NCBI GenBank assembly: GCA_019310195.1
Contig: JAFDET010000032.1
Span: 1-16,103 of the forward strand
DNA: 16,103 nucleotides
DNA from: Deltaproteobacteria bacterium
GTDB lineage: Bacteria > Myxococcota_A > UBA9160 > JAFDET01
Direction of reading: 5' to 3'
Shown here: piece after piece, positions 1 to 7,749 of the stretch
Layout: the number at the start of each line of letters is the position of its first letter
Position numbering within the stretch: position 1 is the first letter of the stretch
The notes under the pieces: model-generated
The model's database searches: none
Seen by the model: only the letters and a program-made list of their open reading frames with translations
What the model was told of the DNA's origin: nothing
Made by a program: the position numbers and the translations under genes

Positions 1-36
1 TGATCCGGGGTATGCTGTTCGCCGGAAGGAGTCCGC

Positions 37-864
37 GTGGGCAACCCCTTGGACGACAAGAAGATCGGATTCATCGGGGCCGGCGCGATGGCCGAAGCCT
101 TGGCGGGCGCGCTGCTGGCTTCCGGCTTTCCCAAGGACCGCTTGGCCGCCAGCGACCCCGATCCGGCCCGGCGCGAGATCTTCGAAGCCCGTCTCGGGAT
201 CTCGACCTCCGAGGACAACAACGACGCGGTCGCCGAGAGCGACATCGTCGTCATCGCGGTCAAGCCGGACAGGGTCCGCAGCACCCTGGCGCGCCTGAAA
301 GGCGACCCCGAGCGGCCGCTGTGGATCTCCATCGCCGCCGGCGTGACCTTGGATCGGCTCAAGGCCGCCCTCAGCGCCAGCGCCCGCATCGTGAGGGCGA
401 TGCCCAACACCCCGGCCCAGGTCCACGCGGGCGCCACGGGCTTCTGCCCCAGCTCCACCGCAACGGCCCGCGCCCTGTTCGAGTCCGTGGGCACGGTCTG
501 GCAGGCCCCCTCCGAAGACCTGCTGGATGCGGTGACAGGCGTCTCCGGCAGCGGGCCGGCCTACGTCTTCGTCTTCATCGAGGCCTTGGCCGACGCGGGC
601 GTGTGCCAGGGGCTGCCCCGGGACGCCGCCCACGCCCTCGCCTGCCAAACCGTGTTTGGCGCAGCCAAGTTGGTGATCGAGAGCGGCACCCACCCGGCTC
701 TCCTCAAGGACCGCGTGGCCTCGCCCGGCGGCACCACCATCGCCGGGCTGGAGCGGCTGGAAGCCGGCGGCCTGCGCGCCGCGATCTTCCAAGCTGTGGA
801 AGGCGCCACCCAACGCTCCCGCAGCCTGCGCGGCCCCGACCAGCCCGGGAAGGGGCCTCGGTAG
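37..864 (+). CDS. proC: Pyrroline-5-carboxylate reductase
   Basis: ProC is the last enzyme of proline synthesis: it reduces 1-pyrroline-5-carboxylate to proline with NAD(P)H in the cytosol. The 275-residue product is normal for the family. An N-terminal Rossmann fold carries the glycine-rich motif GFIGAGAMAEA (residues 11-21), followed by the conserved VIAVKPD strand. The C-terminal dimerisation half holds the family signature region, with SGSGPAYVF and then SPGGTTIAGLERLE and AIFQAVEGAT. The start is GTG at 37, preceded by a strong Shine-Dalgarno sequence GGAAGGAG (24-31) with 5-nt spacing. An overlapping frame at 12-887 is a shadow. TGA at 1-3 could be the stop of an upstream gene, which is not visible. 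In many delta-type genomes proC lies near yggS/yggT and divIVA; here divIVA follows, without yggT. A structured repeat begins 46 nt after the stop. Confidence 0.97.
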   Translation: MGNPLDDKKIGFIGAGAMAEALAGALLASGFPKDRLAASDPDPARREIFEARLGISTSEDNNDAVAESDIVVIAVKPDRVRSTLARLKGDPERPLWISIAAGVTLDRLKAALSASARIVRAMPNTPAQVHAGATGFCPSSTATARALFESVGTVWQAPSEDLLDAVTGVSGSGPAYVFVFIEALADAGVCQGLPRDAAHALACQTVFGAAKLVIESGTHPALLKDRVASPGGTTIAGLERLEAGGLRAAIFQAVEGATQRSRSLRGPDQPGKGPR

Positions 865-910
865 ATCCCGCAGGCGGTCTCGCCTAGGAACGCGGCGGTC
901 TGCGTTGGCC

Positions 911-1050
911 ATCCTTAGCCGGCCGAGGCCCTTCGCTCGCCTGCGGCTCGCTGCGCGCGCCGCAACTCATTCGGTGGCGTAGGCGAGCTCCGAGGGCGGC
1001 GCTTGCGGGCCATAGGCTCCGGAGGCCCAGCCTCCTCGTGTGGGGCTATG
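911..1050 (+). repeat. Structured 3'-end repeat, copy A (after proC)
   Basis: This is one of three copies of a ~140-nt intergenic element; the others are 7750-7888 and, inverted, 7908-8045. It has a conserved 53-nt head (911-963, beginning ATCCTTAG), a variable ~30-nt segment, a conserved ~24-nt middle block (about 990-1010, containing GGCGGCGCTTGCGGGCC), a second variable ~30 nt and a conserved terminal GGGGCTATG (1042-1050). The head matches copy B at 51 of 53 positions. GCGCCGC at the end of the head can pair with GCGGCGC of the middle block. The second variable part holds a perfect GGAGGC-CCA-GCCTCC hairpin (1021-1035). The copy is in the sense orientation of proC and may act at the transcript's 3' end. 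The function is unknown. Confidence 0.8.
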
Positions 1051-1115
1051 TGATCTTGGTCTCTTAAGGAGCCTCTGCGCTTTGCCGATGAAGTTGCACG
1101 TTGGAGGGGCCTTTT

Positions 1116-1673
1116 ATGCGGATGACACCGCTCGACATCCAGAACCACCGCTTTCCCACCCGCTGGAAGGGCTACGACCGGGCCGAGGTAGACGGTTTCC
1201 TGGAGCTGCTGGCGCAGGACTACGAGTCCCTGGTCCACGAGGTGGAGTTCCTGCGCGAGACCGTGCGCAACCTGGAGGGCCGGGTGAACGATCTCCAGGC
1301 CAACGAGGGCATCCTGCGCGAGACCCTGATCACCGCCCAGGCCATGGCCGAGGACCTGAAGAAGACCGCCACCAAGGAGGCGGAGATCACCCTGGGCGAG
1401 GCCGAGGTGCGTGCCGAGAAGGTGCTGGATGCCGCCCACCGGCGTGCCGCCAAGCTGGCGGAGGACATCCGCGAGATGAAGGCGCTGCGCAGCCGCCTGG
1501 CCGGCGCCGTTCGCGAGACGATCCAGACCCACCTGACGCTTCTCGAGGGCCTGGGCGCACCGGACGCCGAGGACACCGCCGAGGAGAAGATCGCCTACCT
1601 GACCCCGACACCGCGCGCCCCGAAGGGCGAGGCCGGCGACAAGCCGCGCCGCCGCGGAGAGCTGGCCGGCTAG
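1116..1673 (+). CDS. divIVA: DivIVA-domain coiled-coil protein
   Basis: DivIVA-family proteins bind curved membrane through an N-terminal domain and polymerise through coiled coils, recruiting division or pole-organising partners. The 185-residue product aligns without gaps to the classic N-terminus from Met1: TP at 4-5, DI at 7-8, F13, then WKGYDRAEVDGFL (17-29). The aromatic/basic membrane-insertion pair, F17-R18 in Bacillus subtilis, is W17-K18 here. Residues about 30-145 are rich in Glu, Arg, Leu and Ala with heptad spacing, a long coiled coil. The tail (150-185) is charged and probably disordered. ATG at 1116 is chosen over TTG at 1101 because the SD GGAGG (1103-1107) lies 8 nt before it and the family alignment begins there. 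It follows proC, with yggU downstream, a common neighbourhood in delta-type genomes. The exact cellular role cannot be read from sequence. Confidence 0.92.
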   Translation: MRMTPLDIQNHRFPTRWKGYDRAEVDGFLELLAQDYESLVHEVEFLRETVRNLEGRVNDLQANEGILRETLITAQAMAEDLKKTATKEAEITLGEAEVRAEKVLDAAHRRAAKLAEDIREMKALRSRLAGAVRETIQTHLTLLEGLGAPDAEDTAEEKIAYLTPTPRAPKGEAGDKPRRRGELAG

Positions 1674-1757
1674 CGGCTGGGGAGCCCGCCGCTCCGCAAG
1701 CTCACTCCACTTCCAGATCGTCTACCCTCCCGCCGGCCACGCTGCCGGAGGGGGAGC

Positions 1758-2075
1758 TTGACGAGCGGAATCCAGGCCTTAGAAATGTCCCCGGCCCGCG
1801 ACGGCGTGGCCTTCTGGATTCACGTGACGCCCCGCTCCCGCCGCCCTCGGGTCGGCGGAACCCATGACGGGGCGCTTCGGGTCCAGGTGGACGCGCCGCC
1901 GGTCGAGGGCCGGGCCAACGCCGCGTGCCGTCGCGCTCTGGCTCAGGCCCTGGGCGTGCCCGCGTCGGCGGTGGAGCTGGATGCGGGGGCCAAGGGCCGG
2001 CGCAAGCGGGTGCGAGTGTCGGGAGACGCCCGGGCTGTAGAAACGCGTCTTCGGGATCTGGCCGAGGCGGGCTGA
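1758..2075 (+). CDS. yggU: DUF167/YggU family protein
   Basis: This is a small soluble protein (105 residues from this start) of the DUF167/YggU family, whose biochemical role is not established. Family features visible are the opening strand FWIHVTPRSRR, then the core block ALRVQVDAPPVEGRANAA followed by a helix and VELDAGAKGRRKRVRV. The start is uncertain. TTG at 1758 has an SD GGAGG (1747-1751) 6 nt upstream. ATG at 1785 (product MSPARDG...) would match the usual family N-terminus as well but has no clear SD. Members of this family commonly sit beside proC, yggT and divIVA, and that context is partly kept here. The gene ends 12 nt before the FmdB-type gene, so the two are probably co-transcribed. 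Confidence 0.88.
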   Translation: MTSGIQALEMSPARDGVAFWIHVTPRSRRPRVGGTHDGALRVQVDAPPVEGRANAACRRALAQALGVPASAVELDAGAKGRRKRVRVSGDARAVETRLRDLAEAG

Positions 2076-2087
2076 AGGGAACAAGCG

Positions 2088-2447
2088 ATGCCGACCTACG
2101 AGTACCTGTGCAAGGCCTGCGATCACGAGTTCGAGCGCGAGCAGCGCATTACGGACCCGAAGGTCCGCACCTGCCCCAGGTGCAAGAAGCGCCGTGTGGA
2201 GCGCCTGATCTCCCAAACGTCGTTCGTCCTGAAGGGAGGCGGCTGGCACTCGGACCTCTACTCCAGCGCCAAGGGAGACAAAGACAAGGACAAGGATAAG
2301 AAGGCCGACACCCCCGCCGATGCCGATACCGGCGGGCCGGAGAAGAAGGACAAGAAGAAGAAGAAGTCCGACTCCAAGAAGGACTCGAAGTCCGGGGCCG
2401 CGTCCCCGTCGAAGTCGAGCTCCAAGGGGCCGAAGGCCGCCGCCTGA
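2088..2447 (+). CDS. FmdB-family zinc ribbon protein with lysine-rich tail
   Basis: A small putative regulatory or metal-binding protein of the FmdB/CxxC_CxxC_SSSS family. The first ~50 residues form a zinc ribbon: MPTYEYLCKAC opens the domain, with cysteine pairs C8-x2-C11 and C29-x2-C32, then a SQTSFVLKGGGW segment typical of the family. From residue ~62 to 119 the protein is low-complexity, rich in Lys, Asp and Ser (KDKDKDK, KKKKK stretches). This is probably a disordered, highly charged tail that could contact nucleic acid or acidic surfaces (inference). The SD AAGGGA lies 8 nt before ATG 2088. The family name comes from a gene near formylmethanofuran dehydrogenase; no specific function should be transferred. 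A possible -10-like TATACT (2453-2458) follows the stop. Confidence 0.9.
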   Translation: MPTYEYLCKACDHEFEREQRITDPKVRTCPRCKKRRVERLISQTSFVLKGGGWHSDLYSSAKGDKDKDKDKKADTPADADTGGPEKKDKKKKKSDSKKDSKSGAASPSKSSSKGPKAAA

Positions 2448-2487
2448 GCGGTTATACTCGCGCCCCGACCCCCCCCGGAGGCGTGTG

Positions 2488-3354
2488 ATGAGCTCCCCCC
2501 GCGACACCGTCGTCGTCGACGGCAAGGCCCTCTCCCAGCAGATCCGCGGCGAGCTTGCCGAGGAGGTGCGCAAGCTGGCGGAGGCCGGGCGGCGTCCGCC
2601 CTGCCTGGCGGTCGTCCTGGTCGGCGACAACCCGGCCAGCGCTTCGTACATCAAGGGCAAGCGCCGCGCGTGCGCGCGCGTCGGCATGCAATCGGTCGAG
2701 CGCGACCTGCCGGCCAGTGCCGGCGAGGCGGACGTGCTCGCGCTCGTGGACGAGCTGAACCGCGACGACTCCATCGACGGCATCCTGGTCCAGCTCCCGC
2801 TGCCGGACGGAGTGAGCGCCACCGCGGTGGCCCGGGCCGTGGACCCGGCCAAGGACGTGGACGGCCTGCACCCGATGAACTCGGGTCGGCTGCTGCAAGG
2901 CGTACCCGGCCTCTACCCGTGCACACCCATGGGCATCATCGAGGTGCTCGACCGCCACGAGATCCCCATCGAGGGTGCGCACGCCGTGGTCGTGGGACGC
3001 AGCGAGATCGTCGGCAAGCCGGTGTCGCTGCTGCTCCTGCACCGGCACGCCACGGTCACGATCTGCCACTCGCGCACCCGCGACCTGCCCGGCGTCTGCC
3101 GCGAGGCCGATATCCTGGTGGCGGCGGTGGGGCGCGCGCGCATGATCCAGCCGGATTGGGTGAAGCCCGGTGCGGCCGTGATCGACGTGGGTGTGAACGA
3201 GGTGGACGGCAAGCTGGTAGGCGACGTGGACTTCGACGGCGTCCAGGGCATCGCGGGGCTGGTGACGCCGCCGCGCGGCGGAGTCGGCCCCATGACGATC
3301 ACCATGCTGCTGCGCAACACCCTTCAGGCCTACCGCGAGCACACCGGCGCGTGA
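2488..3354 (+). CDS. folD: Bifunctional methylene-THF dehydrogenase / methenyl-THF cyclohydrolase
   Basis: FolD oxidises 5,10-methylene-THF to methenyl-THF with NADP and hydrolyses it to 10-formyl-THF in the cytosol. The 288-residue length is typical. The N-terminal catalytic domain has SYIKGKRRAC (53-62), with Y54 and K58 matching the catalytic Tyr and Lys of E. coli FolD (Y50, K54), and then DGILVQLPLP. The C-terminal Rossmann part has VVVGRSEIVGKPVS (167-180) for NADP. The folate/nucleotide loop near the C-terminus reads TPPRGGVGPMT (260-270): the usual Pro before GGVGPMT is Arg263. ATG 2488 is chosen because SD GGAGG (2477-2481) lies 6 nt upstream; GTG at 2485 is an alternative. The stop overlaps the gcvT start by 4 nt (GTGA), so folD heads the glycine-cleavage operon and is translationally coupled to it. 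Confidence 0.97.
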   Translation: MSSPRDTVVVDGKALSQQIRGELAEEVRKLAEAGRRPPCLAVVLVGDNPASASYIKGKRRACARVGMQSVERDLPASAGEADVLALVDELNRDDSIDGILVQLPLPDGVSATAVARAVDPAKDVDGLHPMNSGRLLQGVPGLYPCTPMGIIEVLDRHEIPIEGAHAVVVGRSEIVGKPVSLLLLHRHATVTICHSRTRDLPGVCREADILVAAVGRARMIQPDWVKPGAAVIDVGVNEVDGKLVGDVDFDGVQGIAGLVTPPRGGVGPMTITMLLRNTLQAYREHTGA

Positions 3355-4451
3355 GCGAGCTGCGCCGCACCCCGCTCTTCGACCTGCACCGCAGCCTCGG
3401 GGCGCGCATGGTGCCTTTCGGCGGGTTCGAGATGCCGGTGCAGTACGAGGGCATCAAGGCCGAGCACGGGGCCGTCCGCGAGCGCGCGGGCCTGTTCGAC
3501 GTATCGCACATGGGGCAAATCCACCTGGAGGGCCCCGAGGCGGTGGCCAGCGCCGAGCGCCTGGTCACCTGCCCCGTGGCCAGCCTGCGACCCGGCCGCG
3601 TGCGCTACGGCGTGCTGTGCAACGAGAGCGGCGGATCGGTGGACGACGTCACCGTCTACCGGATGGCCGAAGATCGGCTCTTCCTGTGCGTGAATGCCTC
3701 CAACATCGACAAGGACCGCGCCTGGATCGAGGCCCATGCGCTGCCCGGCGTCGTAGTGGACGACCGCAGCGAGACCACCGGCCTGATCGCGCTGCAGGGC
3801 CCGCGCAGCCCCGAGGTGCTGGCGCCGCTGGCGGAGGCCGACGTGGCAGGACTCAAGTTCTTTCGTTTCGTGGAGACCCAGGTGGCCGGCAGCCCGGCGC
3901 TGATCTCGCGCAGCGGCTATACGGGCTCCGACGGCTACGAGATCTATCTGCAGGCCGACCACACCGCCGACCTGTTCCAGGCGCTGCTCGACGCCGGCCG
4001 CGACGCCGGTATTGCGCCGGTGGGCCTGGGCGCTCGGGACACCCTGCGCCTGGAAGCCGCCCTGCCCCTCTACGGCCACGAGCTCGACGACGAAACCTCA
4101 CCGCTGGAGGCGGGGCTCCAACGCTTCGTCAAGCTGGACGCAGGCGGCTTCCTGGGCGCCGAGGCGCTGGCCCAGCAAGCCGCGAACGGCGTGGGCAAGC
4201 AGCTGGTCGGCTTCGAGCTCAGCGAGCGCGGTGTAGCCCGCGCAGACCACCCTCTGCTGGACGCGAGCGGCAGCCCCGTTGGACGCGTAACCTCGGGAGC
4301 GCCCTCGCCCACCCTCGGAACCTGCATCGGACTCGGCTACGTTCCGCCCGCCCTGGCGGCGGAGGGAGCCGAGCTGGGCGTCGAGATCCGCGGCCGGCGT
4401 GTGTCCGCCCGCGTCGTAGCGACGCCCTTCTACCGACGCCCCCGCAGCTAG
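3351..4451 (+). CDS. gcvT: Glycine cleavage system T-protein (aminomethyltransferase)
   Basis: The T-protein takes the aminomethyl group from lipoyl-H-protein and transfers the one-carbon unit to tetrahydrofolate, releasing ammonia and giving 5,10-methylene-THF. The 366-residue product is full length. It shows VPFGGFEMPVQY (21-32), LFDVSHMGQI (48-57), the conserved acidic pair D98-D99 in the SVDDVTVY strand where the family's catalytic Asp lies, SRSGYTGSDGYEI (186-198), GLGARDTLRLEA and LPLYGHELDD (238-247), and the C-terminal barrel ending in ATPFYRRP. The start is GTG at 3351, inside the folD stop (GTGA overlap); a longer frame reaching back into folD is only the shadow of that gene. Immediately downstream are gcvH and both P subunits. 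No leader space exists for a glycine riboswitch before this gene. Confidence 0.97.
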   Translation: MSELRRTPLFDLHRSLGARMVPFGGFEMPVQYEGIKAEHGAVRERAGLFDVSHMGQIHLEGPEAVASAERLVTCPVASLRPGRVRYGVLCNESGGSVDDVTVYRMAEDRLFLCVNASNIDKDRAWIEAHALPGVVVDDRSETTGLIALQGPRSPEVLAPLAEADVAGLKFFRFVETQVAGSPALISRSGYTGSDGYEIYLQADHTADLFQALLDAGRDAGIAPVGLGARDTLRLEAALPLYGHELDDETSPLEAGLQRFVKLDAGGFLGAEALAQQAANGVGKQLVGFELSERGVARADHPLLDASGSPVGRVTSGAPSPTLGTCIGLGYVPPALAAEGAELGVEIRGRRVSARVVATPFYRRPRS

Positions 4452-4474
4452 CCTACCGACGGAAAGGGAGACGC

Positions 4475-4873
4475 GTGGCCGACACCGAGATTCCCGGCGA
4501 CCTGCGCTACTCGCGCGAAGATGAGTGGGCGCGCCTCGAAGATGGGCACGTCTTCATCGGCGTGACCGACTACGCGCAGCAGCAGCTCGGCGACGTGGTT
4601 TTCGTGGAGCTCCCGGAGGTGGGAAGCCGCTACGACCAGGGCGCCCCCTTCGGGGTCATCGAGTCGGTGAAGGCCGTCTCGGATCTCTACGCGCCGATCT
4701 CCGGCACGGTGACGGAGGTGAACGACGAGCTGGTGGAGAGGCCGGAGCTGGTCAACGAGAGCTGCTACCGGAACGGCTGGATGCTCGCCCTGGAGCCGAG
4801 CGACCCGTCCCAGCTGGACGCGCTGCTGGATGCGGACGCCTACGCCCAGCACGTCGAGGACCGCAAGGACTAG
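4475..4873 (+). CDS. gcvH: Glycine cleavage system H-protein (lipoyl carrier)
   Basis: The H-protein carries the methylamine group from P- to T-protein on a lipoyl arm and returns the reduced lipoate to L-protein. The 132-residue protein is the standard length. The lipoylation site is Lys66 in GVIESVKAVSDLYAP (60-74), in the usual hairpin of the lipoyl domain. The flanking family motifs are DEWARLEDGHVFIGVTDYAQ near the N-terminus and ISGTVTEVNDEL, then NGWMLAL, after the site. The start is GTG 4475, with SD GGAAAGGGAG (4461-4470) 4 nt upstream. It begins 23 nt after the gcvT stop and ends one base before the gcvPA start. Lipoylation enzymes (lipA, lipB, lplA) and lpd are not present in the window. 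Confidence 0.97.
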   Translation: MADTEIPGDLRYSREDEWARLEDGHVFIGVTDYAQQQLGDVVFVELPEVGSRYDQGAPFGVIESVKAVSDLYAPISGTVTEVNDELVERPELVNESCYRNGWMLALEPSDPSQLDALLDADAYAQHVEDRKD

Positions 4874-4874
4874 C

Positions 4875-6218
4875 GTGCGCTTCATCCCCCACACCGAGGA
4901 GGAGATCGGCCGGATGCTGGACGTCGTAGGCGCGTCCTCCGTGACCGACCTCTTCGCGTGCATTCCCGAGAAGCTCCACCTGGAGCGCCCGCTGGATCTG
5001 CCCGCTGCCGCCAGCGAGCAGACGACCCTGGCCGAGTTCGCGGAGCTGGCGGACCGCAACACCCACGCCGGCGACCACGCCTGGTTCCTGGGGGCGGGAA
5101 CCTATCCCCACTTCTCGCCGGCGGTGCTGGATGCGATCGCGTCGCGCGCCGAGTTTCTCACGGCCTACACGCCGTACCAGCCGGAGATGAGCCAGGGAAC
5201 GCTCCAGGTCATCTTCGAGTGGCAGACCATGATGTGCGGCCTCACGGGCATGGAGGTCTCCAACGCCTCGCTGTACGACGGGGCCTCCGCCACCGCCGAG
5301 GCCACGCTGATGGCCATGCGCCTGACCCGGCGCTCCAAGGTGGTGGTGGCCTCGGGGCTGCACCCGCACTACCGCGACGTCCTGGGCACCTACCTGTCGG
5401 GGCTGGGTGGGGAGATCGTGGACGGAAAGCGCGGAGCCGATGGACGCTCGGCGTCGCTGGCCGAGCGGATCGACGACGACACCGCCTGCCTGATCGTCCA
5501 GCAGCCGAGCTTCCTGGGTCCGCTGGAGGACCTGGCCGCGGCTGCGGAGGCGGCCCACGCCCACGGCGCACTGCTGGTCGTAGCCGTGACCGAGGCGCTC
5601 TCGCTGGCGCTGCTGCGGCCGCCCGGTGAGCTGGGGGCGGACCTGGTGTGCGGCGAGGCCCAGAGCTTCGGCCTTCCCATGGGCTTCGGCGGCCCGCACC
5701 TGGGCTTCCTGGCCAGCCGCCAGAAGCACGTGCGCCAGATGCCGGGCCGCCTGGCGGGCGAGACCGTGGACAGCGAGGGCCGGCGCGGATTCGTGCTGAC
5801 CCTGTCCACGCGCGAGCAGCACATCCGCCGGGAACGGGCGACCTCCAACATCTGCACGAACCAGGGCCTGTGCCTCTTGATGGCCACGGTCTACCTGGCG
5901 CTGTACGGCCCCGGGGGACTGCGCCGCCTGGCCGAGACGAACCTGGCGAAGGCCGAGTACGCGCGCGGGCGCGTGCGCGAGACGCCCGGCGTCACGCTCC
6001 CCATCGAAGCCCCGGGCTTCAACGAGTTCGTGGTGGGCCTGTCGGGCCCCGCGGACGCGGCCCTGAGCCGGGCCCTGGAAGCGAGCATCGTCGGCGGGCT
6101 GGACCTCTCGCCCTATGCGCCGGACCTGGGGCCGGCGGTGCTGGTCTGCACCACCGAGCGCACCAGCCGGGCAGACATCGACCGTCTGGTGGCTGCGCTG
6201 GCAGGGGACGCACGATGA
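4875..6218 (+). CDS. gcvPA: Glycine dehydrogenase (decarboxylating) subunit 1
   Basis: This is the N-terminal half-subunit of the two-subunit P-protein, which decarboxylates glycine on PLP and passes the methylamine to lipoyl-GcvH. The 447-residue product matches the GcvPA type. It has VRFIPHTEEEIGRML at the N-terminus, GAGTYPHFSP, then TAYTPYQPEMSQGTLQ, EWQTMMCGLTGMEVSNAS and LYDGASATAEA. It folds like a type I aminotransferase but lacks the PLP lysine, which is in GcvPB. The start is GTG 4875, one base after the gcvH stop, with no strong SD of its own, so translation is probably coupled. A longer frame from 4830 would start inside gcvH and adds non-homologous residues. The stop overlaps the gcvPB ATG as ATGA. 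Confidence 0.96.
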   Translation: MRFIPHTEEEIGRMLDVVGASSVTDLFACIPEKLHLERPLDLPAAASEQTTLAEFAELADRNTHAGDHAWFLGAGTYPHFSPAVLDAIASRAEFLTAYTPYQPEMSQGTLQVIFEWQTMMCGLTGMEVSNASLYDGASATAEATLMAMRLTRRSKVVVASGLHPHYRDVLGTYLSGLGGEIVDGKRGADGRSASLAERIDDDTACLIVQQPSFLGPLEDLAAAAEAAHAHGALLVVAVTEALSLALLRPPGELGADLVCGEAQSFGLPMGFGGPHLGFLASRQKHVRQMPGRLAGETVDSEGRRGFVLTLSTREQHIRRERATSNICTNQGLCLLMATVYLALYGPGGLRRLAETNLAKAEYARGRVRETPGVTLPIEAPGFNEFVVGLSGPADAALSRALEASIVGGLDLSPYAPDLGPAVLVCTTERTSRADIDRLVAALAGDAR

Positions 6219-7732
6219 GCCCGCCGGACCGCGACGCCATCGAGGGCCTGGGCCACGCCACCCGGGGGTTGGCCTGGGAGGAGCCGCTGCTGTTCGAGCG
6301 CAGCCGCCCGGGCCGCACCGGCGTGGACCTCGACCCCCTGGACGTACCCGAGGTGGACGCCCAGGCCTTGCTGGGCGCGGAGGCGGTGCGCGAGACGATC
6401 CCGGAGCTGCCCGAGCTCTCGGAGATGGATGTGGTGCGTCACTTCACGCGTCTCTCCACCCAGAACTACGCTGTCGAGCTGGGCCTCTATCCCCTGGGCT
6501 CGTGCACCATGAAGTACAACCCGAAGCTCAACGAGAAGGCGGCACGCCTGCCGGGCTTCGCGGAGATCCACCCCCTGCAGCCGCCGGCTCTGGCCCAGGG
6601 AATCCTGGGGCTCATGGCGAACCTGGAAGATGCCCTGGCGGAGATCAGCGGCATGGACCGGGTGAGCCTCCAGCCCGCCGCCGGCGCCCAGGGCGAGCTG
6701 GCCGGAATCATGATGATCCGCGCCCTCCACGAGCAGCGCGGCGACCGGCGCAAGAAGGTGCTGATCCCGGACAGCGCCCACGGCACCAATCCGGCCAGCG
6801 CGGCGCTCAACGACTTCGAGTGCGTGCCGATCCCGTCCGGCCCCGACGGAGTCCTGCACCCGGAGGCGGTGGCCGAGCTGATGGCGCCGGACGTGGCCGG
6901 GCTGATGCTCACCAACCCCAACACGCTGGGCCTGTTCGAAGAGCACATCGTCCGTATCTGCGAAATCGTCCACGAGCAGGGCGGCCTGGTCTACGGCGAC
7001 GGAGCCAACCTGAACGCGTTGATGGGTGTCGCGCGCCTCGGCGACATGGGCGTCGACGTCATCCACTTCAACCTGCACAAGACGTTCTCGACGCCCCATG
7101 GCGGAGGCGGCCCGGGAGCCGGCCCGGTGGGCGTGAAGAACATCCTGGCGCCTCATCTGCCCGTGCCCATCATCCGCCGGGAGCAGAACCCGGAGCGCTA
7201 CGCCCTGGACTACGAGTTCCCCCACAGCATCGGACGCCTTCACGGAGGCTTCGGCAACGTGGGCATGCTGGTGCGCGCCTGGGCCTACATCCGCTCGCTG
7301 GGCCCCGACGGAGTGCGGCGTTGCGCCGAGATGGCCGTCTTGAACGCCAACTACCTGCTGGCGCGCCTGCGCGAGCGCTGGCACGTGCCCTACGACCGAC
7401 CGGTGATGCACGAGTGCGTGCTGTCGGACCGCCTCCTGGAGGAGACGGGCGTCACCACCCTGGACGTGGCCAAGCGGCTGATCGACTACGGCTACCACCC
7501 GCCGACCATCTACTTCCCGCTGATCGTCCACGGGGCGATCATGATCGAGCCCACGGAGAGCGAGTCCTTGGAGGGCCTCGATCGCTTCGTGGAGGCCCTG
7601 CTCGCCATCGAGCGCGAGGCACACGAGAACCCCGACCTGGTGCGCGAGGCGCCGCACCGGACACCCCGCTCCCGCCTCGACGAAACCCGCGCGGCGAGGC
7701 GACCGGTGTTGAGGTGGCAGCCTGAATCGTAG
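6215..7732 (+). CDS. gcvPB: Glycine dehydrogenase (decarboxylating) subunit 2
   Basis: This is the catalytic C-terminal half-subunit of glycine decarboxylase. The 505-residue product carries the PLP-binding lysine K289 in HFNLHKTFSTPHGGGGPG (284-301), preceded by GDGANLNA (261-268) and by IPDSAHGTNPASA (184-196). The N-terminal segment LYPLGSCTMKYNPKLNE (91-107) and the C-terminal arginine-rich end before PVLRWQPES are also typical. ATG 6215 overlaps the gcvPA stop (ATGA), forcing coupled, roughly equimolar synthesis. Split P-proteins are common in Gram-positives, archaea and many deep or delta-type lineages, while E. coli and Myxococcus-like relatives often have one long gcvP. The operon ends here: repeat element B begins 17 nt after the stop and the next gene is convergent. 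Confidence 0.97.
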   Translation: MSPPDRDAIEGLGHATRGLAWEEPLLFERSRPGRTGVDLDPLDVPEVDAQALLGAEAVRETIPELPELSEMDVVRHFTRLSTQNYAVELGLYPLGSCTMKYNPKLNEKAARLPGFAEIHPLQPPALAQGILGLMANLEDALAEISGMDRVSLQPAAGAQGELAGIMMIRALHEQRGDRRKKVLIPDSAHGTNPASAALNDFECVPIPSGPDGVLHPEAVAELMAPDVAGLMLTNPNTLGLFEEHIVRICEIVHEQGGLVYGDGANLNALMGVARLGDMGVDVIHFNLHKTFSTPHGGGGPGAGPVGVKNILAPHLPVPIIRREQNPERYALDYEFPHSIGRLHGGFGNVGMLVRAWAYIRSLGPDGVRRCAEMAVLNANYLLARLRERWHVPYDRPVMHECVLSDRLLEETGVTTLDVAKRLIDYGYHPPTIYFPLIVHGAIMIEPTESESLEGLDRFVEALLAIEREAHENPDLVREAPHRTPRSRLDETRAARRPVLRWQPES

Positions 7733-7749
7733 CCCCGTGGTCCGCGCCT

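Noticed and set aside
11..16. TATGCT as a possible -10 box for proC
   Set aside because: The -35 region lies outside the window, and a start there would leave almost no leader before the SD.
1681..1695. GGAGC-CCGCC-GCTCC hairpin after divIVA
   Set aside because: A 5-bp stem with no T-tract in GC-rich DNA is expected by chance; divIVA and yggU look like one unit.
2270..2440. Repetitive GACAAGG/AAGAAG stretches in the fmdB-like gene as a DNA repeat array
   Set aside because: It is in frame and encodes a Lys/Asp/Ser-rich disordered tail; units are irregular, with no spacers, so it is neither CRISPR nor a tandem DNA repeat of note.
2453..2458. TATACT, a -10-like hexamer before folD
   Set aside because: No convincing -35 lies 16-18 bp upstream inside the fmdB tail; six matching bases alone are weak evidence.
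3300..3360. Glycine riboswitch ahead of gcvT
   Set aside because: gcvT overlaps folD by 4 nt, leaving no untranslated leader, and no paired-aptamer sequence is seen before folD.
6113..7657. A 514-codon open frame antisense to gcvPB
   Set aside because: Shadow of gcvPB: no domain similarity, composition rich in His, Arg and Gln as expected for the complement of GC-rich coding sequence.
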